Of a stretch of 64,000 nt of DNA, positions 9,838 to 18,984 are shown piece after piece. This stretch comes from Bin55 sp964572845 (lineage in GTDB: Bacteria; Pseudomonadota; Gammaproteobacteria; Pseudomonadales; Azotimanducaceae): positions 62,001 through 126,000 of the forward strand of contig CAZNFX010000007.1 in assembly GCA_964572845.1 (NCBI GenBank). The letters are read 5' to 3'. The position numbers were made by a program, and so were the translations under genes. A model generated the notes under the pieces. The model made no database searches, was not told the DNA's origin, and saw nothing but the letters and a program-made list of their open reading frames with translations. Every line of letters begins with the position of its first letter. Within the stretch, counting starts at the first letter, position 1.

Positions 9838-12800
9838 CTATTCCTTCGCTTCTTCTTGTTCCTCCTTTCTGCGTTTCCTCAATTCGCTAAGTCTGGCGCG
9901 ACGCTCCTTCCAAAAGCGGAAAGCAGGCCAAAATTCGGGTTGTGTGGCTGCGACCCAAGCGGATTTCGTCCACTTGAGCAACGCGAACGCGAGCCACAAC
10001 GACCAAATCAGCATGGCGATGAAAAATACCCACCGCGGCAACGAAAGCACCCACGCGGTGGGAAGTAGGGTATCGCTCGCATCTGAGAACCACCTGAACG
10101 TAAAGGGTCCAGAACCGTAACCGGCAATGTGCATGTTGGGCTGTCCCAACAGTGCAGTGGGCACCGCGGAAACAAGCATGGAGAAACCGGTGACACTCAA
10201 TGCTACATAGGCAATTTGCTTTAGGTAGTAGAAGAACTTGATCCGATCGATCTCCCTCTTGCGTGATCTCACCCAAATTGCCAGAAACCATGCGCCTGCG
10301 AACAGCAGTGCCCAAAGATTCGTTAGTGTTGCACCGAGAGAGAGCAGTATTGCGTCTGTAGTCGTGACGGGCATGTTCGGCAACCGCGAAATGGCAATGG
10401 CGACCAAGAGCACAACGGCAATCACAGCCCAAAACATGACCGCGCCTCCTAAGGTTGGCCCGCCCAAGTAAAGGGTCCAGCGATCCTCAGGATACGACAT
10501 CGTCATATTGATGTTGCGTGCTTCACTCTCTAGTTCAACTTGAGGAGTTGAGAACATCAGACCTGTACCGGACTCAACAAGCCAGTTAATGTTGTAGCGG
10601 TGCGTACCCGTACGCAGTGGCAAGACAATCCGCGGATCGGCTGGAATGGGTTGGGGTTCACCACGAACTGCAATTCCTTGCACTACGGCGTCGTCGGGAA
10701 GTGTCACTGCGAAGTTGGCCGATTGAGAGGCATGTATCAGCAATTGAAGACTCGTCCGGTGAGACCGGTTGCCTACGACGTAACCCAAATTGGCCGATTC
10801 GATCGTGAATACCTTGCCTGGTGCTGGCACGGGTCTTGAGAGGTTAAGTGTTAGCGTCTCATTTGAGCGTGGATGGAATACAGTCTCATTGAAATCGGAC
10901 TTTACCGGGGTGATTCCTTCATACTTGAAAGCCCAAAAGTCCGATCCGCGGATTGACCACATCTCGTTGCGTTCGCTTAGGTCCGGAGCTGTCAGTTCGA
11001 TCGGCCCATCTACGCGGAATTGGCTCGACCAACTTTGGGAGTTTTCGTCCTCTCTGAACGACAGAGTAATGACGTTTTCTTGTACCGTCCCGGTAGCTTG
11101 GAGAACGGTTTCGTTAGCCAGTAGTGGCACTTGCACCGTGAAGGGTTCATTGTCGGGCGCGATCCGAACCACTGTAGTGAACACCGTCGGCTCGTATGCA
11201 AGGCTCATACGGCGGATAACCTGAATGTAGGGTTGAATTGGCTGTGATGCCGATAGCAGCGCCGGTTCAAGACGAGTCTCCTCGGTGCTATCCTCCGAAA
11301 GTTTCGCAAACGAAAGATGTGAACCCTTGAGCTTGCCTTCAGTTAGTCCTTCTACGACCCACGCGGTTGTGCCAATGTCAATCAGACTTGGCTTCAACGG
11401 AAAATCTATCTCGAAACGATTCAAGTCTCCAATATTTGCACTAATGTCGACAGTGTGTTTACCCGGTTCCAAGAGAACGTAGAGCGAACCTTCCGAGTCT
11501 CTTTGAAGTGGCGATTCCTTGCCGTTGGCCAAAACAGTGTTGGGGTTCCATGAGTTCATGCCTTTAGGCAGTGCGACCGCTACGGTCTGCTCGGCGTGGA
11601 TCAGCAAATTCATGCCAAGAGACGCTTCGTCTACTTCGATCCGCACATCTTCCACGTATGCGCAGTCAGGCAAGCAATCTGGTGGCTCCGTTAGCCTTGA
11701 TCGCAATTCCTGAAGAACCCTCGAATCCGGTGTGTCGGCAAGGATGTCAGTGGGAACTAGCAAAGCAATCGCCAATACCGGCAATACTCCTCGCAAGAAG
11801 CCTGGAAGATTCCCTGCTACAGTGGTTGACCGCATCGCAATGAAGAAACCTATCGCGAGGAGGGCAAGCACCGCTCCAACACCAGCGACTATGCGCGTCG
11901 CCCATGGCGGCATTAGGGCAAGTGAGACTGTCTGATCCTTCGCTACGGGCCCCGACCAGCTCAGTTGAGCCGATCGCCACCGCCAAGAAGGCGTACCCGG
12001 CCCTGTCTGGATCGTTACGCCATGCGTTGTTGTGTCAAAGTCAGTCGCCCCGCTACCCGAAGACAATCTGGAGTCTAATCCGCTACCTACGGAAGATAGT
12101 GCAGTGCGCGTCGTTGCACTATCTGATGTGGAAGGCAATCGCGTACCGGTAGTAGTAACTACGGACAATTGCTTGGAAAGTTGGGTGTCCGGGTCTACAC
12201 TTGGCTGAAATCTTAATCCCTCTGTTTGTCTAGAGTCCTCCCTTGCCAGCGACATTGGTTGGACGGTTGGGTAATAGGATGGGGCATCCAATTGAGGGAA
12301 GACTGCCTCTCTCGCACTCAGAGCAGCAAAGTAGACCGTGACGATGGCCACTGCAACTGCAAGTGTCCAATAGACGACGCTCGTAGCGGATCTGAACCAA
12401 TTTGCGTTTACTAGATTGGTTAGGTAGATCAAACCAGCGAGCACTAGCCAACCAATGGTAGGAAGCGGACTTTCCTGATAGGTGAGCACAACGGTCACAA
12501 AGATGGTGGCGGCCCACCAGACCCCTCCAATACGAAACACGAACGACACGAGCAACAGACACAGAAACACGTCCCAAATCGACCACTTGGACAACCAGGT
12601 CTGCTCCACTTTGTCGACCCCGGTGGTCCAAAGCAATCGCCAGCCCGGCGGCAGGTGCAAAGTGGCGCTCAACGAATTGGCATCGACATGCCAGCCATTA
12701 GCTCGCAAAGGGCCGCGCCCGTCAATCACGCTCACAGCCTGAATATTCGCGTTTCGTTGGTTTAGGTTGATGCCGGGGTTGTCCTTTGCGGTGGGGTCAT

Positions 12801-14046
12801 CGAACGAAATCAGTCTAAGCTGCCCATCTACCTCGACCTTCCCGGGCAGGTAGCTAGCTGCGATGCGGATTTCAGAGTCCGTCTGAGCTTGGATGCTATC
12901 CGCCACAACGTAGGAATCGCCATCAAAACTGAGCCACAGATTCCGTTGAATGTTGAAGCGAGCGGGATTAGGGTTGACGTTTCCTCGCTGTTCTTCAATT
13001 AGCGTCAACGCTGAGTCGCTAGACAGAACGTAACCGTAGATGTCAGATCCCGAACGTGACAGAGGTCCTGGAGCCTGGACTTGCTCAAGGTTTACTCGGG
13101 GCGGTCCCTCTACACTCACAACACGTAAATTTCGGTTGGGTTGAAATCCCCATATTTCCTCGTCTGGCCATTCTTTACTTGCACGTTCGTAGGAAAATGA
13201 GTCGATCAATCCGTTTGCTCGAGATGCAATGACGACTGTATTCTCGCCACGGGAGACCAGAACGCTGAGTATTCCATCGTCACTAATGTTGGCAGGGATT
13301 CCTGATCGGAGGGCAATCAAGCTGAATTGATCGGACAATACTTTGCCCAACTCCACCACTCTGGGTCGACCTCCTGCAGCTAGCTCAATGTAGGTGGTCA
13401 GACGTTGCGGCAGTCCGTCTTCGAGGTGCCGAAACACCTTTACGCTCAAGGTGTCCGCTAGGTATTCGTTAGCCTCACCTGCTAGTTCCATTGTGCGTGT
13501 GAGCCACAGTCGCAAATGGTTGTTGTCGAGAAAGGGGCGTACTGGGCCTTCGGTATCTACAGCAAGACTTACAAGTGCTGCACGGGGAACATGAAGAAAT
13601 TCAGGTTCGTCTTCCAGCCCCCAAGTCAATTCGCCTGTTATTTCATGTGGGCCAGCTTGCAAACCGACCCTCGGAGTTTGATTGCCTCCGCCCAGTATTG
13701 CCGGTTCTCCATTGAGCAGCACATCGTACGGCTTGTGGGCATTTGAAGTGGGGAGAGTCAGTTTGGAATCGACGAATGCGTACGCGTCAATGCGGAATGA
13801 TGCTCCAGTAGGCGCATTGCGTCTTACATTGACCTCTATCTCACGAATCCACACGCAACCAACTCGACCGCCGCCCTGAGCATCGTAGGGACAATCGAAA
13901 TGCTCTTGGTCGTGCATCACCCAGTCGACCCAAGGCTTGAGATCATCGGGAACGTAGACCTCGTCGGCAAGTGAGTTCGGTGCACCTGTGCAACAGAGCA
14001 GCGCGACAAGTCCCATCGTCTTGCCAAGTAGCCAACTACGTCTCAT
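9838..14046 (-). CDS. 1402-residue multi-spanning envelope protein with duplicated beta-rich domain, function unknown
   Basis: I do not recognise a named family. The start chosen is ATG 14046, which has a GGAG ribosome site six bases upstream; a GTG 23 codons earlier has none. A signal peptide (RRSWLLGKTMGL, hydrophobic core, cleavage after NSLA) is followed by a beta-rich region to about residue 480, then about four membrane helices (490-580), a Ser/Thr-rich linker (about 600-690), two more helices (about 720-765), a second beta-rich region (780-1195) and about five C-terminal helices with a basic tail. The beta-rich regions share the order CPYD...GCVWIREIEV and CLPD...CAYVEDVRIEV, then a loop with LLNGEP or VLANGKES and a glycine-proline-histidine turn, which suggests internal duplication. 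The motif LPPGWRLL precedes the first helix cluster. It lies directly downstream of the four-paralogue cluster on the same strand. Confidence 0.8.
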   Translation of the reverse strand: MRRSWLLGKTMGLVALLCCTGAPNSLADEVYVPDDLKPWVDWVMHDQEHFDCPYDAQGGGRVGCVWIREIEVNVRRNAPTGASFRIDAYAFVDSKLTLPTSNAHKPYDVLLNGEPAILGGGNQTPRVGLQAGPHEITGELTWGLEDEPEFLHVPRAALVSLAVDTEGPVRPFLDNNHLRLWLTRTMELAGEANEYLADTLSVKVFRHLEDGLPQRLTTYIELAAGGRPRVVELGKVLSDQFSLIALRSGIPANISDDGILSVLVSRGENTVVIASRANGLIDSFSYERASKEWPDEEIWGFQPNRNLRVVSVEGPPRVNLEQVQAPGPLSRSGSDIYGYVLSSDSALTLIEEQRGNVNPNPARFNIQRNLWLSFDGDSYVVADSIQAQTDSEIRIAASYLPGKVEVDGQLRLISFDDPTAKDNPGINLNQRNANIQAVSVIDGRGPLRANGWHVDANSLSATLHLPPGWRLLWTTGVDKVEQTWLSKWSIWDVFLCLLLVSFVFRIGGVWWAATIFVTVVLTYQESPLPTIGWLVLAGLIYLTNLVNANWFRSATSVVYWTLAVAVAIVTVYFAALSAREAVFPQLDAPSYYPTVQPMSLAREDSRQTEGLRFQPSVDPDTQLSKQLSVVTTTGTRLPSTSDSATTRTALSSVGSGLDSRLSSGSGATDFDTTTHGVTIQTGPGTPSWRWRSAQLSWSGPVAKDQTVSLALMPPWATRIVAGVGAVLALLAIGFFIAMRSTTVAGNLPGFLRGVLPVLAIALLVPTDILADTPDSRVLQELRSRLTEPPDCLPDCAYVEDVRIEVDEASLGMNLLIHAEQTVAVALPKGMNSWNPNTVLANGKESPLQRDSEGSLYVLLEPGKHTVDISANIGDLNRFEIDFPLKPSLIDIGTTAWVVEGLTEGKLKGSHLSFAKLSEDSTEETRLEPALLSASQPIQPYIQVIRRMSLAYEPTVFTTVVRIAPDNEPFTVQVPLLANETVLQATGTVQENVITLSFREDENSQSWSSQFRVDGPIELTAPDLSERNEMWSIRGSDFWAFKYEGITPVKSDFNETVFHPRSNETLTLNLSRPVPAPGKVFTIESANLGYVVGNRSHRTSLQLLIHASQSANFAVTLPDDAVVQGIAVRGEPQPIPADPRIVLPLRTGTHRYNINWLVESGTGLMFSTPQVELESEARNINMTMSYPEDRWTLYLGGPTLGGAVMFWAVIAVVLLVAIAISRLPNMPVTTTDAILLSLGATLTNLWALLFAGAWFLAIWVRSRKREIDRIKFFYYLKQIAYVALSVTGFSMLVSAVPTALLGQPNMHIAGYGSGPFTFRWFSDASDTLLPTAWVLSLPRWVFFIAMLIWSLWLAFALLKWTKSAWVAATQPEFWPAFRFWKERRARLSELRKRRKEEQEEAKE

Positions 14047-14404
14047 TTTGTTCTCCAAGCCCTCTCTAATGATGCCTGACGTTGCACGTTCGTCGCACTC
14101 TTTTGAGCGTTCCACGGTTTTCGCGATTCAATCTTAGTTCTTGATTCCTAGAGTACGTCGAAATAGTTGCTTTAGGAAGTTTGCACCGTGTCGGAACAGA
14201 CAATTCCGTATCCAACAGTTGAATGTCCTGTGGACCCCGCAAGTGGTTTTGACTGTACCAGTTCCTGCCTCAACAGTTCACCGCGAACGCGTTTTTATCG
14301 AGTCAGTGCTCATTCCTAGAGCTGCTTTAGGTGTAGCAGTTGGAAAGCCAATTTTTGGTGTTAGCTCTCGTTCGATTGACAGTTGGCGAGTTAGGTCAAT
14401 ACCT

Positions 14405-14427
14405 CTCTGCAAATTCCTCTTGCAGAG
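14405..14427. repeat. Inverted repeat, 8-bp arms, 7-nt loop
   Basis: CTCTGCAA and TTGCAGAG form perfect 8-bp arms around a 7-base loop. No run of T follows on either strand, so it is a weak terminator candidate; an operator or RNA hairpin is equally possible. Confidence 0.6.
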
Positions 14428-14475
14428 GTGAATAACCTCATGGCACTCCCTAACCGTTGAGAAACGCTTTCATGA

Positions 14476-14498
14476 TGGCAAGAAGTCGATTCTTGCCA
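14476..14498. repeat. Inverted repeat, 9-bp arms, 5-nt loop
   Basis: TGGCAAGAA and TTCTTGCCA are perfect 9-bp arms around GTCGA. The site lies 141 bases beyond the stop of paralogue A and 430 bases upstream of the giant gene. There is no T tract, which favours a protein-binding site or a processing hairpin over a classical terminator. Confidence 0.65.
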
Positions 14499-14638
14499 AC
14501 GCAAATTACATTATCGAGAGTCGCTGGAAGCAAACTTTATTGCGGTAGATTTCCTCAATGGACAGAACCACGTTTGTGAAGCACCTTACGCGCACATTGG
14601 ATTGGCATGACTGCAAATTCATGCTAGGGAGCTAGTGA

Positions 14639-16531
14639 TCACCAACCGTAATATACGTTTTCGTCGCCTTCCTCTAGTGCTTTTGCATCTTCGTCTGTCA
14701 AAAACTTCTTGGCCTTTTCCAACTGTTCTTCTGTCAGGCTCTTTTGAAAGCGATTGTGGGAGACGAGCGTCATTGCTGCTCGCGACTTGACCTCCTTGGA
14801 AGGCAACCGGTCCATTGAATTAAGCAATCCCTTGGGGTCTGATCCTGCCCACGCAGAGGCCAATGCCATGTAAAGTGCGGTTCTGTCGGATTCGGGAACC
14901 TGCCGCACCATACCAAGTGCTTCATCAATCTGGCCATCTCGGATCATTGCTGAGGTTACTGCCTGATATGCTGATTGTCTCGTCGCACCTTCACGAACCT
15001 GTGGAAGCAATTCAATTGCTTTGTCCAAGTCTGAATGGACTAGATTTGAAACGACGACCAGTTCCAGTCCCATACCTGATCCCCGTCCCATTTGGTTGTC
15101 GTCTGCAGAAATGGGTTGGGCAAGTGCTGCCTCCATAGCAAGATTTGGGTCGATTCTTGTAAGGTCCCACAAGACATTTTGCAGGAGCTGAGAGGTTATC
15201 TCTTCGTTGACAGGGTCATTGAGAATCCAATCTAGTGCTTCCTCATGATCTTGGTTCATCCAAGCGTCAGCAACGCTAGAAGCAGCCGCCATTCGTGTCG
15301 GCCCGGACTCCAAGGTGCCTACAAACTGTGCAGCTTCTTCAGGAGAGTTCCTAGCGATCCCCCTTAAGGCTATTGATATTGCCGTTGGTTGAACATGCTC
15401 CGGTAGAGACGATACCGATTCCAAGACTGCGCTAGGTTTGTTATACGCCCAAGTTCCAACAACAGATTCCTCGAGTTGTCGGCGTAACGTCCGTCTATCT
15501 ACCTCGGAAACTGCCGCTAGGGCAGCGTGTGGGTCTAAACCTGCCCAAGCGTCTACAACGTCCGTTAAGGAGCGGTTGTATTGGTCGTTCTCGATAGTCA
15601 ACGCGTACCTAAACGCACCAGCGGGATCGGCGTTTGCGGCAGTTCTAAGAGCGCTATGAACTATATGCTGTCGCATGTTTAAATTGGTTATCGATTGGGA
15701 GATTTGATCCAATACACTCAATCCGCTCTGTTCTACCCAGGCAGTTGCTACACGAGCGATAATCCACATGTGATCCATATCGTCTTGCAACTCTACAGCA
15801 AGCTCATTCCATGCCCTCTCTGGGTCTCCAATTGCTTCTACGATCTTTTGCTGGGTTATGGCGGAAATTGCAACTTGCTCATTTCCAAGATCACGCGCAA
15901 TTGCCAGAAGAATCTCCTCGGAGAGATCTCTCCGTTCCTGCACGATTACATTCAGTGCAGAGTCCTTCCAATTCTCATCTAGCGTTCGGGCATGAGCAAC
16001 GGCTCCATCCAAGTCGGAATGGACCCACTCACTAAAGACACTCGGTACGAATTGCCAAATGTTGTACTGTTGTGTGTCTAATTCCAATACGACAGACAGG
16101 GCTCGCCTTGGATTGATGTGTGCAAATCGTTGGACAACAGCTACTTGCCAAACGTGCGCAGTATTAGTCGGCGGCAGTTCTAGTGTTTGCCTAAAGAATT
16201 CAGCTACCTGCGACTCAGTAGAGTTGGCCAGAAGATTGCGCAGGGCCAATCCACGTTCGAACGAGCTCTTGATGTCGTTAAGGTCGTCAATACTGCGAAT
16301 AGTCTTGACGGCAGCTTCGCTTTGAACCGAGATTTCGCTAGATTCAATATCTTGGTAAGTGATAGGTTCGTCAAGCTGCGAAGGCGGGCTTGGGGAGACC
16401 GAGTCCACCAATTGGTCGGTACTGCCGGGAGCTACTAAAAGCCAATACACGGCGCTTGCCGACCCTATTCCAAGGAAGAATGCGAGTGTTAGAAACGCTA
16501 CAAACGTACCTTGGGATCGAGACGACTTCAT
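14639..16531 (-). CDS. Paralogue A: membrane-anchored helical-repeat protein, function unknown
   Basis: Last of four tandem paralogues, 630 residues from the ATG at 16531 (a TTG three codons upstream is possible). A single membrane helix at about residues 9-33 (FLGIGSASAVYWLLV) is followed by a Ser/Pro/Asp-rich linker to about 75 and then an all-helical repeat region. Repeats of 35-40 residues carry a W-A/V-x-x-D-P-x-x-A-L pattern, for example VDAWAGLDPHAALAAV and LASAWAGSDPKGLLNS. The basic N-terminus predicts that the large domain is periplasmic. The C-terminal block (RLPSKEVKSRAAMTLV, then LTEEQLEKAKKFLT) is shared by all four copies. The fold suggests an alpha-solenoid used for protein contacts; no catalytic motif is visible. 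It is closest to paralogue B, including the anchor. Confidence 0.85.
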   Translation of the reverse strand: MKSSRSQGTFVAFLTLAFFLGIGSASAVYWLLVAPGSTDQLVDSVSPSPPSQLDEPITYQDIESSEISVQSEAAVKTIRSIDDLNDIKSSFERGLALRNLLANSTESQVAEFFRQTLELPPTNTAHVWQVAVVQRFAHINPRRALSVVLELDTQQYNIWQFVPSVFSEWVHSDLDGAVAHARTLDENWKDSALNVIVQERRDLSEEILLAIARDLGNEQVAISAITQQKIVEAIGDPERAWNELAVELQDDMDHMWIIARVATAWVEQSGLSVLDQISQSITNLNMRQHIVHSALRTAANADPAGAFRYALTIENDQYNRSLTDVVDAWAGLDPHAALAAVSEVDRRTLRRQLEESVVGTWAYNKPSAVLESVSSLPEHVQPTAISIALRGIARNSPEEAAQFVGTLESGPTRMAAASSVADAWMNQDHEEALDWILNDPVNEEITSQLLQNVLWDLTRIDPNLAMEAALAQPISADDNQMGRGSGMGLELVVVSNLVHSDLDKAIELLPQVREGATRQSAYQAVTSAMIRDGQIDEALGMVRQVPESDRTALYMALASAWAGSDPKGLLNSMDRLPSKEVKSRAAMTLVSHNRFQKSLTEEQLEKAKKFLTDEDAKALEEGDENVYYGW

Positions 16532-16561
16532 GAATTCCAACTTTGGACGAGGCTTAAATGC

Positions 16562-16590
16562 ATGTTATGCGTTTGAATAAGTGTGGTCAA
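16562..16590 (-). promoter_or_regulatory. Predicted sigma-70 promoter of paralogue A
   Basis: On the minus strand TTGACC (16590-16585) and TAACAT (16567-16562) are separated by 17 bases, and the ATG of paralogue A follows about 30 bases later. Four to five of six bases match each consensus box. It implies that paralogue A can be transcribed on its own. Confidence 0.45.
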
Positions 16591-16783
16591 ACAGGACCTC
16601 ATTGATAAGAAGGTACGCAGAGCTGCTTGTTCTCCCAAGGGGTATACACCTGTGGCTATGCTGGATTGCAAGGCTTAAGCAAACTTGGCACGGAATGGCC
16701 AAGCGAGCTTCAATTCACCTGGATGGGCATGTCAAAACGACTAGCTTGTCGAGTTCCTAGTGCAGAGTACGTCCGAGAGCAAC

Positions 16784-18682
16784 TCACCACCACCCAAACG
16801 TACTTGAGTCGGCACCCTCGAGCAGCTGCCGATCATCGTCCGTTAGGAATTTCTTGGCCTCTTCGATCCGTTCGTCGGACAAAACTCTCTGGTACTCGCG
16901 ATTGGAGAGAACTAAAGCCATGGCTGCTTTCGATCTGAACTGTTGCGATGGCAGTCGTTCCATTGATTCGAGCAATCCCTCCGAATCGTTTCTCGCCCAA
17001 CTCGCAGCTATAGGCTGAAACACGGTGATTTTCTCTGTATCGTCCACTGCTTGAAGCAAGTCTAATGTCCGATCAACATCATTTTGGGATATCAGTGCAG
17101 TTCCAACGCTTTGGAATGCACGTAATCGCGTCTGCCCGCTACGTGTTTGAGGAATGAACTTCAAGGCTTCGTCAACGTTTTCCCACGCTAGTGCAGAAAT
17201 GACACTCAACTCCATGCCGGTGCCGCTCTCGGCTATCGGTTGACTTAGTGCTGTATCTATAGCAAGCTGTGGATCAAAAGACGTGAGTCTATAGATAATT
17301 GTGGAGAGAAGTTGAGGCTGTATATCCTTGACTGAAGGTTCCGTTAGAATCCAATCCAACGTGGCCTTGGCGTCTCGCACTGACCATGTGTGCACAACGT
17401 CTGATGCAATTTGCGTTGTATCCGGACCTGGTTCCAACTCGATCACTAGGTCAGCGGCTTCTACAGGAGCAATCCAAGCTATCCTGGAAATGGCCGATTT
17501 GATTGCTTGAGTTCTCAGTCTTTCAGGTAATGTACTCGCCCTTTGCAAGACCTCTCCGGGATTCGCAATTGCCCATGATTGGACGATTGAATTCTCCAAA
17601 TTGGTTCGTAGTGCTGGTTGGTCAATATCGGAAGCTGCAGTCAAAGCGGCTTCGGGATCTGTACGTGCCCACACTCGCGCAACTCCGTCGATTGTTGAGT
17701 TGAAAAGATCGTCTTCAATGCCTAGAGCGTAATCAAATGCACCAACGGGATCAGTTTCGGCGACGGAATCTAGGACCCTACGGACTACGGTTACTCTTGT
17801 CTGTGAATTTGTTATGGAGTTAACTATCTGATCCATAACGTCAAAACCACTTTTCTCAATCCAAGCGATTGCGACTCTACCGAGGTTCCACGACTGTTGC
17901 ATCGACAGGTGCGCGTCGTCTTGCAGTTTGGTTACCAACTCATTCCATAGCTCAGCTGGGTTTTGAACTGCCGCTTCGACCTCAAGTTGCACGAAGAGGG
18001 CATCCGCAATCTGTTCATCGCCAAGGTCACGCGCGATCGCGCGTAGATTCTCTTCGGATAGGTCCACCCGTTCCTGCAAGATTGCTTCCGAGGCCGTTCT
18101 CCTGATACTTGCCTCTAGTGATCTAGCACTCGAAATGGCTTCGTCCAAATTTGTCTGTGCCCACTCGCTAAAGAGACTGGAAACGAGTTGATCGGACACA
18201 AATCGTTCCCGTTTGTCCAGCTTGATAGCACTGGACAGCGCTCGCGCTGGATTGACTTGTGCCAGTCTCTGAATGATTGCGGATTGCAGTTCGCGGCTAC
18301 TGGCTCGGCTTGGTAGTTCGAGCGATTGGGTCAAGAGTTCAAACGCACCGTCTTCATCAGTGTTGGCCAGTACGTTTCGAAGCGCGGTGCCGCGGTCAAA
18401 GGGGCTGTTGATTTGTAGGATTTCTTCTAAATTCGCACGTCCTGAGTGGGACTCATCGGTTGAACTTGTAGGTTGGTTGGCTGTATTGCGGCCGACAGTA
18501 CTGGGCGTGGTCGACCTGTCTGGGAGTGTGCTGAGCGGGTCTGTTGACTGGTTGCTGTTTTCTGGTGCCAAGAAGAGCCAATACACTGCACTTGAGACTC
18601 CAATGCCTAGTAGGAACATCAGTGCTGGTAGCGCGAAGCGGTTGAGTTGCAGTCGTTCAGTTTTCGTCATGTTTAGTGGCAT
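16784..18682 (-). CDS. Paralogue B: membrane-anchored helical-repeat protein, function unknown
   Basis: Third gene of the tandem cluster, 632 residues from the ATG at 18682; a second ATG lies four codons in. The anchor helix at about 16-38 (LLGIGVSSAVYWLFLAP) is nearly the same as in paralogue A. A Ser/Thr/Asn-rich linker of about 50 residues leads to the conserved FDRGTALRNVLANT module and then helical repeats such as ARVWARTDPEAALTAA. The shared C-terminal block RLPSQQFRSKAAMALV is present, and the chain ends STFGWW. It shares features with A that C and D lack, such as ILQERVDLSEENL, so A and B look like sister copies. The predicted location is the periplasmic side of the inner membrane. 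No enzyme motif is seen. Confidence 0.85.
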   Translation of the reverse strand: MPLNMTKTERLQLNRFALPALMFLLGIGVSSAVYWLFLAPENSNQSTDPLSTLPDRSTTPSTVGRNTANQPTSSTDESHSGRANLEEILQINSPFDRGTALRNVLANTDEDGAFELLTQSLELPSRASSRELQSAIIQRLAQVNPARALSSAIKLDKRERFVSDQLVSSLFSEWAQTNLDEAISSARSLEASIRRTASEAILQERVDLSEENLRAIARDLGDEQIADALFVQLEVEAAVQNPAELWNELVTKLQDDAHLSMQQSWNLGRVAIAWIEKSGFDVMDQIVNSITNSQTRVTVVRRVLDSVAETDPVGAFDYALGIEDDLFNSTIDGVARVWARTDPEAALTAASDIDQPALRTNLENSIVQSWAIANPGEVLQRASTLPERLRTQAIKSAISRIAWIAPVEAADLVIELEPGPDTTQIASDVVHTWSVRDAKATLDWILTEPSVKDIQPQLLSTIIYRLTSFDPQLAIDTALSQPIAESGTGMELSVISALAWENVDEALKFIPQTRSGQTRLRAFQSVGTALISQNDVDRTLDLLQAVDDTEKITVFQPIAASWARNDSEGLLESMERLPSQQFRSKAAMALVLSNREYQRVLSDERIEEAKKFLTDDDRQLLEGADSSTFGWW

Positions 18683-18698
18683 AGGTGGCTCTCGACAT

Positions 18699-18710
18699 AC
18701 TGTGCACAGT
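18699..18710. repeat. Perfect 12-bp palindrome upstream of paralogue B
   Basis: ACTGTGCACAGT reads the same on both strands and lies 16 bases upstream of the ATG of paralogue B, where a bound protein would block transcription or initiation. It is too short for a LexA box, whose CTGT and ACAG halves are eight bases apart. Confidence 0.5.
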
Positions 18711-18719
18711 GGCCTCCCT

Positions 18720-18735
18720 GGTCAATACATTGACC
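18720..18735. repeat. Palindrome with 7-bp arms upstream of paralogue B
   Basis: GGTCAAT and ATTGACC are perfect arms around two bases. Each strand contains TTGACC, the same hexamer used as the proposed -35 box upstream of paralogue A. It may be an operator overlapping a promoter. Confidence 0.5.
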
Positions 18736-18984
18736 GCCTCGATCAATTGTGATGCGAGGTATCAAGTCAGGAACGATATACGTGAACTGCGTGCAGCAAG
18801 TCGCATCACAGTGGGTAGTATAGCTTGAATATTTTGAAAAGCGTCAATCTCAACGAGTGTTGTTCTGGTGGACCTCACTCTTAGAGTCTTTTGGTAGTCG
18901 ATATGACCGTACCCAACCATAGGTCTCGATCCGGCTATAGGCTTCTCACGACACTGTACAGAAACAGCGAGTGCGCAATCGCTT

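Larger units (their letters stand above)
14047..14638. other. Intergenic region between the giant membrane protein and the paralogue cluster
   Basis: About 590 bases separate the ATG of the 1402-residue gene from the stop of paralogue A. A short open frame on the plus strand (14141-14431) has no recognisable motif and I do not count it as a gene. The region holds two clear inverted repeats (listed separately) and no strong sigma-70 promoter that I can fit to the giant gene. It is the likely place of regulation for that gene and of transcript ends for the cluster. Confidence 0.6.
18683..18984. other. Intergenic region between paralogues C and B
   Basis: About 300 bases without a gene. It holds two palindromes close to the start of paralogue B (listed separately). 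A TTGACC hexamer within the second palindrome could serve as a -35 box for B, but no good -10 box fits at the right distance. Confidence 0.55.

Noticed and set aside
14141..14431. Open frame of 96 codons on the plus strand between the giant gene and paralogue A
   Set aside because: No motif, no ribosome site and no conserved composition; better seen as intergenic sequence.
18699..18710. ACTGTGCACAGT as a LexA box
   Set aside because: A LexA box needs eight bases between CTGT and ACAG; here there are only two.
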